Shown here piece by piece: positions 6,527-13,300 of a stretch of DNA of 17,786 nt (positions within the stretch are counted from its first letter, which is position 1; the number at the start of each line of letters is the position of its first letter). Location: NCBI GenBank assembly GCA_903823545.1, contig CAIJTL010000525.1, positions 1 through 17,786 of the forward strand, written 5' to 3'. The notes beneath the pieces were generated by a model. It searched no databases, had not been told where the DNA came from, and was given only the letters and a program-made list of their open reading frames with translations. This DNA is from an uncultured Planctomycetaceae bacterium (GTDB lineage Bacteria > Planctomycetota > Planctomycetia > Planctomycetales > Planctomycetaceae). Position numbers and translations under genes: made by a program.

Positions 6527-8551
6527 CTACGTCGCAAACGCCGGGACCAACTCCAGCGGCTCGATTGGTTTTGGCTCCACGGCGTCGAGCAGGTGCAGTC
6601 GCCAGCGTTGCTTGCGTGGTGCTCGTTCCAGTTCAGATCGAGCGGCGTGATGTGGAATGACTTCGCAGTAATCGACCGCCGAGCCGCGTGCGGGGATTGC
6701 TAGCTCGGTGAAACGTTCTGGGCGGATAACACTGTCATATTGCTCGCTCTCGCTGGCGGTCATCGCGCCGCCGAAGACCGAGAACTGATTTTTTAGAAAG
6801 CCTTGTCCCGAACCAGCGGCTCCACCACCGCTCATAGTCACCAATTGCTGACCAAACAGTTTCGAGGCGTACTCGTTCGTTTCGTGATCGGTGTTGCGAA
6901 GGAACAGCTTCACCGCGCAATTGCCCAACAGGTTTTGGACGGTTTCTTTTTTCGGCGACGCCTTCAGCAACGCAGGGAGGTTTTGTGTGGCGATGATGTT
7001 CGCGTGCAGGCTTTGTCGAGATCGCTCGAAGAAGTCCGCGTCCCCTTTTCCCTGAGCGGTCGTGAAGAACGATTGGAATTCATCGCACAAAAAGAAGCTG
7101 GGACGTGGCTTGTCAGGACGACGCAACACCTCGCGGAAGTATTCCAGCTTGATGAATGTGCCTACCGTGCGAGCCATCAATTCTTTGTCGGCGATCGGCA
7201 TGTCGACATACAAAATCTTGCCGCTGTCGAGCATATCTGCCAGCCGCATCGTCGAGTGTCCTGAAAACATCGTCGCATACGGTTCCATCTGAAACGGGTC
7301 GAGCATGTTGGTCAGATACGACTGCACGCTGGTACGCGTTTCTGCCGCGAGGTCGCACCATTCGTTGGCGAAGTAATTCAAACAGCCGTCGCAATCGGCG
7401 CGAGTGACATCCAGGCGGTCGGTGCGTGCGACGATGTTCTCGAAGTTGACCGCCAACTCGGCAATCTGTTGAAAGCTGGGAGGCATCCCGCGCGGGTTCG
7501 TCAGTCGAATCAAGGCAATCGCGTGCCGGATGAATTTCTTTGCCGAGTCCACCCAATACGAGGTGTCATCGTTTTTCATGCCCAGCGCTTCGAGCGTCGC
7601 TGCGAACCGCGCGGCGAGTTCCAGTTCGTCGTCGGCCGAGTCGAACGGATTCCAACGAATGCTGCGATGCGGTGTCTGTGGAGACAAAACTAGCAGATCG
7701 TTCTCTCGGCCCAGTCGAGCACAGAGCCGTTGTAGCTTCCCACGGAAATCTCCTTTCGGATCGAGAATCAATCCAGCCGGCCGCTCGCCACGTCCTTGAG
7801 CGGAGCTCAGCAAACCGTCGAGCAGTGCGTTGAGTACGCAAGCTGTTTTGCCACTACCTGACTGCCCGAAGACGATGCTGTTCTTCGTGAAATCTTCCCA
7901 CGTCCAAGCGGAGCCACCGGCTCGAAAACTGAGGTCGCCCGTTACTCGCACGACCGGCTCGCGATGAATGCCGGGACGTTTCAATGAGAGTTCGTTCAAT
8001 GTCCGGGGACGAAACCAAGTCGTCAGCGAAATCTGTTCAAACAACTGCCGTCGTCGTTGAAAGACTTCGGCGATGACCGGACTGCCGACCATCGGAAAGA
8101 ACACCAACGCAATCGCCGACAGCCACCAGACCCAGCGAGCGAGTCCCAACATCGCGGTTAGTCCATAAAACCACTGGCTCAGAACAAACAGGCCGGTGCT
8201 GCCCATGAATGCTGCCGCCGGATACGCCAGGAAGTACGCCAAACGATCCGTCGCGTGCAGGTAACGTCGCCAGCAGCGGTCCAACGACTGCGGTCCATCT
8301 TCAAATCGCCAAGCATAGAGCGCGTGTAAATAACGCGATCGCGGATCCGTCAGACACCAACACATCATGACTGCCGAAGCGAAGAATCCGATCGTGTAGG
8401 TCAGCCGCAACGGATCGCGAGCCGCCGCCGGCTTGGGCAACAAATGCACGAGCACAAACGCCCCCGCCGCGATTGCCAGCAACGAGTAAAACGTCGTCAT
8501 TTGCTTGAGCACGACGGAAGCAGTGGGCGGTTTCATGGGAGTGACTTTCAC
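6527..8551 (-). CDS. Type IV coupling protein (VirD4/TraD/TraG-like membrane ATPase)
   Basis: The 674-residue protein has about four hydrophobic segments at its N terminus (near 21-38, 51-66, 103-134 and 139-160), more than the two usual in VirD4. The FtsK/HerA-type motor domain follows: Walker A GQSGSGKTA (229-237), ILDPKGDF (262-269), an all-helical insert (about 305-440), Walker B FFLCDEF (486-492) and TQNLPALLKAS (542-552 region). The C-terminal TraD/TraG-type segment includes LFLRNTDHETNEYASKLFG. Known members are hexameric inner-membrane ATPases that feed DNA or protein to type IV secretion or conjugation channels. Here no relaxase or VirB4 homologue is visible. The listed start is GTG at 8551; ATG at 8536 is an alternative, and neither has a clear ribosome binding site. 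Coupling to the gene ending 10 bases upstream is likely. Confidence 0.9.
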   Translation of the reverse strand: MKVTPMKPPTASVVLKQMTTFYSLLAIAAGAFVLVHLLPKPAAARDPLRLTYTIGFFASAVMMCWCLTDPRSRYLHALYAWRFEDGPQSLDRCWRRYLHATDRLAYFLAYPAAAFMGSTGLFVLSQWFYGLTAMLGLARWVWWLSAIALVFFPMVGSPVIAEVFQRRRQLFEQISLTTWFRPRTLNELSLKRPGIHREPVVRVTGDLSFRAGGSAWTWEDFTKNSIVFGQSGSGKTACVLNALLDGLLSSAQGRGERPAGLILDPKGDFRGKLQRLCARLGRENDLLVLSPQTPHRSIRWNPFDSADDELELAARFAATLEALGMKNDDTSYWVDSAKKFIRHAIALIRLTNPRGMPPSFQQIAELAVNFENIVARTDRLDVTRADCDGCLNYFANEWCDLAAETRTSVQSYLTNMLDPFQMEPYATMFSGHSTMRLADMLDSGKILYVDMPIADKELMARTVGTFIKLEYFREVLRRPDKPRPSFFLCDEFQSFFTTAQGKGDADFFERSRQSLHANIIATQNLPALLKASPKKETVQNLLGNCAVKLFLRNTDHETNEYASKLFGQQLVTMSGGGAAGSGQGFLKNQFSVFGGAMTASESEQYDSVIRPERFTELAIPARGSAVDYCEVIPHHAARSELERAPRKQRWRLHLLDAVEPKPIEPLELVPAFAT

Positions 8552-8561
8552 TGATGCTGAT

Positions 8562-8873
8562 CTAGTTTGGGGGCGACATCCGCTGGAGAACTTGCAGCGG
8601 GGCTTTCCAAAGTTGTTCGATGCTTGGTGACGATTGGTCGGAGGTGTTGGACTTGTTGCTGTGAGAGAGCGTGATGATCAGCGCCAAAGTCCCCGCGACC
8701 GCGACCGCCAACACATCGCGAAACAACCCGATGCGCTGCCATAGTTCGGTGAACTGACTAAACAGCGTCGGCGTGAGAGTGCTCGTTTCACGTGAGACAC
8801 CGGCGGTGGTTTGAGTCTGTGACTCTTGTCGCGGAGACAATTGCGGCATCGGACCAAGCGATGGTTGTGTCAT
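8562..8873 (-). CDS. Small single-pass membrane protein of 103 residues
   Basis: A polar Gln/Ser/Thr-rich N terminus (1-50) precedes one membrane segment at about 53-71 (VLAVAVAGTLALIITLS). A short polar stretch and an amphipathic end (SIEQLWKAPLQVLQRM) follow. The ATG overlaps the stop of the upstream gene as ATGA, with GGGAGTG upstream, so the two are translationally coupled. It ends 10 bases before the coupling-protein start. No family is recognised. Location suggests a membrane subunit working with the coupling protein. Confidence 0.75.
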   Translation of the reverse strand: MTQPSLGPMPQLSPRQESQTQTTAGVSRETSTLTPTLFSQFTELWQRIGLFRDVLAVAVAGTLALIITLSHSNKSNTSDQSSPSIEQLWKAPLQVLQRMSPPN

Positions 8874-9328
8874 GGTTGCTTCACTCCCGATTGAGTCGGT
8901 GTCGCAGTGGAATTCGTGTCTGTCGGTTGCGAGTTCGGCACGGCCGCTGAATTCGTTGCTCCAGCTTTGCTCGGATCAGGTGTCAGCAGCGAACCAATCG
9001 CTGTCGCAGCGGACTTCGTCACGTTGATCCCCGTGTCGATCACGTCCAACGCTTTGTCAGCCGTGCTCACACCTCTGTCTAAGAGTTGCCCTGTTTTCAC
9101 AGGCAAGCTGATTGGTGATTGGCTCATGCCAGGCAAGCTAGGAGCGGAAAGTCCCGGTAAGCTGATCGGCGCACAGCCAGCTCCAGTGGCGGCGGGACCA
9201 GAGGTTGAGCCGACTCCATTCAGCAACATCAATCCCGCAGCACCGAGGGCGACGAAAGCCACCATCTTGATGTTGAATACTGAAGGCGACGGCTCTGGTT
9301 CACGTTCCATCGAATTGTCTTCGTACAT
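8870..9328 (-). CDS. Single-pass membrane protein of 152 residues with SLPG-type repeats
   Basis: The start at ATG 9326-9328 is chosen because AGAGGAA lies 7 bases upstream; the longer frame from 9436 would run through a double hairpin. Residues 1-20 are acidic and proline-containing, 21-38 form a membrane helix, and the remainder is Ser/Ala/Thr/Pro-rich, probably extended on the far side of the membrane. Three related motifs occur in a row: ISLPGL (55-60), PSLPGM (63-68) and ISLPV (73-77). A helical stretch around TGQLLDRGVSTADKALDVI (79-97) may be the only folded part. The function is unknown. Its stop overlaps the next start by ATGA. Confidence 0.7.
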   Translation of the reverse strand: MYEDNSMEREPEPSPSVFNIKMVAFVALGAAGLMLLNGVGSTSGPAATGAGCAPISLPGLSAPSLPGMSQSPISLPVKTGQLLDRGVSTADKALDVIDTGINVTKSAATAIGSLLTPDPSKAGATNSAAVPNSQPTDTNSTATPTQSGVKQP

Positions 9329-9389
9329 AGTCGAGTTCCTCTTCTCTGATTCATGGCCTTTGGGATTTTGAACTTGGTCAAACATGTGG

Positions 9390-9410
9390 CCGAGTCGCTC
9401 CGCGACTCGG
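9390..9410. repeat. Hairpin 1 of a double palindromic element
   Basis: CCGAGTCGC (9390-9398) and GCGACTCGG (9402-9410) form a perfect 9-bp stem with a TCC loop. It adjoins a second perfect hairpin (9410-9436), and the two share G9410. No U-run follows on the minus strand. Confidence 0.8.
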
Positions 9411-9436
9411 TGGGGAGTTGCGGAGCAACTCCCCAC
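9410..9436. repeat. Hairpin 2 of the double palindromic element
   Basis: GTGGGGAGTTGC (9410-9421) and GCAACTCCCCAC (9425-9436) form a perfect 12-bp stem with a GGA loop, the reverse complement of the TCC loop in hairpin 1. It begins 9 bases after the stop of the upstream gene. It could stop exonucleases, pause transcription or act as a REP-like mobile palindrome. A shortened relative sits at 6145-6175. Confidence 0.8.
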
Positions 9437-9445
9437 GTCGGGAAG

Positions 9446-10342
9446 TTATTGGCGGACCAAATCCACCGCTTGGGTTTCACCAACGGACATTCTTCTCAGG
9501 TACGTCGTGCCGGAACTGCTCATACAACCGACGGTGACTCCGCCACCGCCGTCGTGCAGACCGCGAATCGATAATGACGTCGCTTGCGATGCTGACACGG
9601 GAACCGAGATCGTTGCACCACTGTGCGTGATCGGGACGATCGCGAAGCGTTCGCCATTCACGAGGACTTCAATCATGTCGCCGTCTTCGTCGCAGCAATC
9701 GAACAGAAACAAATGATGAAACTTCGCGTCACCAGTCAGCACCGCCAACTTCATGCCTTCGGTGAGCGTCGGTTTGAGTAACGGCACCGCAGCGGTCTCA
9801 GGTTTGTGCGAATCGGTTTGCGGTTCCGATGCGCTCTTCTGCGAAGTGCTCAACTCCGGAATTTGCTGAGCCGCTTGCAGCGCGGCTTCCGCTTGCGCGA
9901 CATCACCTTTCGCGAGTGCCGCTTGCACTGCTGCAGTCGTCGCGTCGTCGCGGTCCAGTTCGCTCAACGCCAATTGAGTTCCGAACAACACGGAGCCGCC
10001 GCGACTGACCTGCTTCACGACGGACTCACCCGTGTTACGAAACCGCTCATTGAGTGGTTCCACATGCTGACGCCAGTTGGGATAAACCGTCTCATCACCA
10101 GACGGAATCGGACTGCGAGCGAATGCCAGAAACATAGCGGCTCCAATCGCGATTGTCCCGGCGAATTTCGCCACATCAATCCACCACGGTTTCGCCGCGT
10201 TGAGTTCTCGATCGGACCGTTGCTGATCTTTGGATGAAGTGAGGTTACTCTGAGTTGAGTCTCGCCAATCGACTCTGATGTCAGCAGGCTGAAGCAGCAC
10301 TGGTAATGGTTCAGGAACAAGGGACGTTGGTTGTCGTTGCAT
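9446..10342 (-). CDS. Single-pass membrane protein of 298 residues with C-terminal beta-rich domain
   Basis: ATG 10340-10342 is preferred over the longer frame to 10708 because GGAGC stands 6 bases upstream and the extension overlaps the kinase gene. Residues 1-55 are polar and presumably cytoplasmic, and one helix spans about 57-75. An Ala/Gln-rich helical segment lies near 134-162, followed by a linker. A beta-rich domain fills about 190-298. That domain holds FDCCDEDGDMIEVLVNGERF (214-233); the DGD...VxVNG pattern resembles small extracellular domains that I cannot name with certainty. The protein probably faces the periplasm. It lies 34 bases after the kinase gene and upstream of two other single-pass proteins, so all may belong to one membrane assembly. 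Confidence 0.75.
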   Translation of the reverse strand: MQRQPTSLVPEPLPVLLQPADIRVDWRDSTQSNLTSSKDQQRSDRELNAAKPWWIDVAKFAGTIAIGAAMFLAFARSPIPSGDETVYPNWRQHVEPLNERFRNTGESVVKQVSRGGSVLFGTQLALSELDRDDATTAAVQAALAKGDVAQAEAALQAAQQIPELSTSQKSASEPQTDSHKPETAAVPLLKPTLTEGMKLAVLTGDAKFHHLFLFDCCDEDGDMIEVLVNGERFAIVPITHSGATISVPVSASQATSLSIRGLHDGGGGVTVGCMSSSGTTYLRRMSVGETQAVDLVRQ

Positions 10343-10348
10343 AACATA

Positions 10349-10353
10349 GCTCC
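10349..10353 (-). promoter_or_regulatory. Ribosome binding site deciding the start of the 298-residue protein
   Basis: Minus-strand GGAGC lies 6 bases before ATG 10342, in the 34-base gap after the kinase stop. It supports the shorter reading of this gene. Confidence 0.6.
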
Positions 10354-10376
10354 AAAAGAAGGAGGGAATCCAAGAG

Positions 10377-13300
10377 TTATGGGATAAATCGGCGATAGTT
10401 GCCCGGAACAAAACGGTCCAAGTACGGTTTCGCTTCCTGGTATCGTTCCAGTTTCTCTTGAGCGCTGCTGCCGGAAGGCTGCGGAGCCTCACGCATATCG
10501 GACCCAGTGTTCGCACCAGCCTTAGCGTGATCGTCGGCGAGATCCGGCTTTGTGGTGAAAAGTTCATCAGATTGCACCCAAGCGTGCGGCGGTTCTTGAA
10601 CGTCGCCGTTTGCATCAAGGTAGCGCACCACTCGCAGCCAGGAATCTTCGATGTCAGTGATTTCGACCCACTTCCCACGAGGAACTTTTGCAATGATCGT
10701 CGTGTCACTCTTGAGCGTCGCTTCTTTGATCAAATGCACGCGGGGAATCCAGCCAGCCGCCTTCGCGTCACGCATGGCCGAAGTGACTTTGCCCATCTTC
10801 CAGTGACATTCCGCTCGCAGCTTCAAAGCCGCCTTGAAGTTTGGAACGAGCTGCAATGCCAAGCCACATTTGTCGTGAGCCTTTTGCCAATTCTGTTGCT
10901 GAGAAGCGACCTCTGCTTCCCGAAAGTGATCATTGGCGATGGCGTTCGGCGACAGTTTCACACCCACCGGCTCTTCTTCTTGGATAGTCTCTTTCAACTT
11001 CTTCAATGTTGTTGACTCGTTGTAGGAAACCAATTTCAACCGGGCTGGACTCGCTGATGGAGTCGTCCGTTTCTCCATCGCTTGAGCGAGTCCCACCAAG
11101 GCCGCCACACGAGTCGCGACCGTGGGCCGCTTCTTCGCCCTGTCATACAGCTCTGACAGATCGGCCTCGTCGCGAGCAGCCAATAGTGCCGATACTTTGC
11201 AGTGCGACACCAAGCCCCGATGCACGGGCCAGAAGTGATTGTTAACCGTCGTCTCCGGACGGCATTCGACAGTGTCCAAGGCTCGCATCGCTTCATCGGC
11301 CGTTCCTCTTGTGGCGTGGATCTCGGCCAGAATGGCTTGAGAAATCCGTGCTGCCTGAGCGACATACGGCAGCAATTGAGTTTGCTGCTTGAAGGAATTC
11401 CGAGCAGCTTGCTCGACCTGCGAGACCAACGTCTTCGCGTCATCTAGGTCATTCATTCGCAATGCCGCATCGGCCAAATGCACCCGAAAGAACAACAACA
11501 CGACAGACTCTTGATTGGCGGCCCGATTCAAGTTCTCAGCAGACGATTTGGCGGTGACGTATACGCTTCGCAGTCCAACATCCGCTGCTTGCCGAGCCAG
11601 CAGAGCACTGGCATTCCGGTATGAGGCGATCTGGTCATCTCGATGATACTGTGCTTGATAGAGTCGAAACTCTGCCAATCGGAGTTCCTCCGGACGTGAG
11701 TTTCGCTTAGGCAAAGCCGCACCATCCGTCATCAGATACAACCTGAAATGCTCATTCGCATGATTCATGTAGAAGTTCGGCTTGCTGTAATTCGTATTAA
11801 GCAGTTGATGAGCGTAGAGTTCATAATTCCCCGCCTTCGCGTCGTCTTCCAGCCATCGATATAGGCCCGCGATTTGTGCAAATCCCAGTGACTTGGCGGA
11901 GACCAACTCGCGGTAATCCCATCCGGCCAATTGTCGAGGCTGTATTTCCAGTAGATCTACCGTTTGTTCGGCCTGCTTCAGAGTCCGTTTTAATCCTGCT
12001 CGATCTCCAATGATCTTTTGAGCGTTTGCCAGCGACATCAGGCCGTCGAACTTGAACTCGGAGTCGTTCGTGATTTGCTCTGCTAGTTCATAAGCCAATT
12101 TAAGTGAGCCTGAATACGACTCGTGACCAACATCAGCCGCCGCCAAGGCTCGTGTGATGGCAACATGAAATTGCTCATCTCGTCCTTTGGCATCTGCAGC
12201 GAGCTTTTCCACCTGCGACCACCACCACTGCGGCACGAACGCCGCACACGAGTTGAACAAAGCGCGACGATTCGGATCGCTCTCGTCCGGCCAACTCGTC
12301 AGCAGCAGGTCGAGTGCCTCTTCGTGCTTCTTGTCTTTGAACAAACTGATGACCCGGCCAACGTTCAACGCCTTCGGTAGCAGCCGTCGAACTTGCTCGG
12401 CTGCTTTTTGTTGTTCTGCAAATTCAGATGTCGTGCGGACGACGGCGATCAGCTTTTTCAACTCGCTCCAAATCTCACCGCCGTGTTGATTGAGAAACGG
12501 CTCAGGCACGCCGAGTCGTTCAATCTCAGTCTGAGCTTGATCAATCTCTTGCAGCAGATTCACCAGCACCGACGCTTCTTGGCAAAGTGAGGCAGAACGC
12601 TCGAAATGTTGTTTCGCAACCACAAACTCTTTCGCCTCAAATGCATTCTCGGCTTCTTTCCAGGCAACTTGCCCTTCCTGCCATTGCCGCACTTGAGCGA
12701 GCTTGTCAGCGCTTCCTTTGGTCGCCGCATCACGAACGGTTTCGGCAGCTTTCTTCGCAGCGACCGCTTCGGTTCGCGGACGCAACTGGTCGGCTTGTGC
12801 AATCACCTTTTGGAAACTCGCCTCAGCCGCACGAAAGCCATCGCGAGCCGCAGAGTAGTCTTGGCGATTCCAAGCAGACTCCGCTTGAGTGAGTTGAGCA
12901 TTCGCACTTGCAAACTGTTTGTCATCAAACAGTCGCATGTCGGATTCGTCAGTCAAGGTGAGGCTGGCTTTCGCGTTTTCTGCGTCGGCCTTTTTCTTAC
13001 CAGCAACCGTGCGAGCTTCCTCTGCATCAGTGCGAACACGGGCGAGGTTATGGGAATCGCGTGCCGCTCCCTGAAGCAACGCCTTTGCTTCGTTCGCTTG
13101 TTGATAGGCCAATTGAAATTTCTTCGCGGCAAAGCTCTGGCTGGCACCCGTCAGCTTGGCTTGTCCATTGTTCCAAGAGGTCGGACAGAGCTTTGCCGCT
13201 TGTGCCTGTTCGGCTTCACGTGACGAGTCCTTCGCTGCTGTGAGCGCTTTCGTTGCATCATCTTCGGCGGCACCTAGTTGACGAGCCTCCGTTTTAAGTG

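Noticed and set aside
9329..9436. Upstream extension of the 152-residue protein
   Set aside because: It runs through the double hairpin, and AGAGGAA precedes the internal ATG.
9390..9436. Double hairpin as a classical intrinsic terminator
   Set aside because: No U-run follows on the minus strand, and the genes on both sides appear to belong to the same transcription unit.
10343..10708. 122-codon upstream extension of the 298-residue protein
   Set aside because: It overlaps the end of the kinase gene by more than 300 bases, and the internal ATG at 10342 has its own ribosome binding site.
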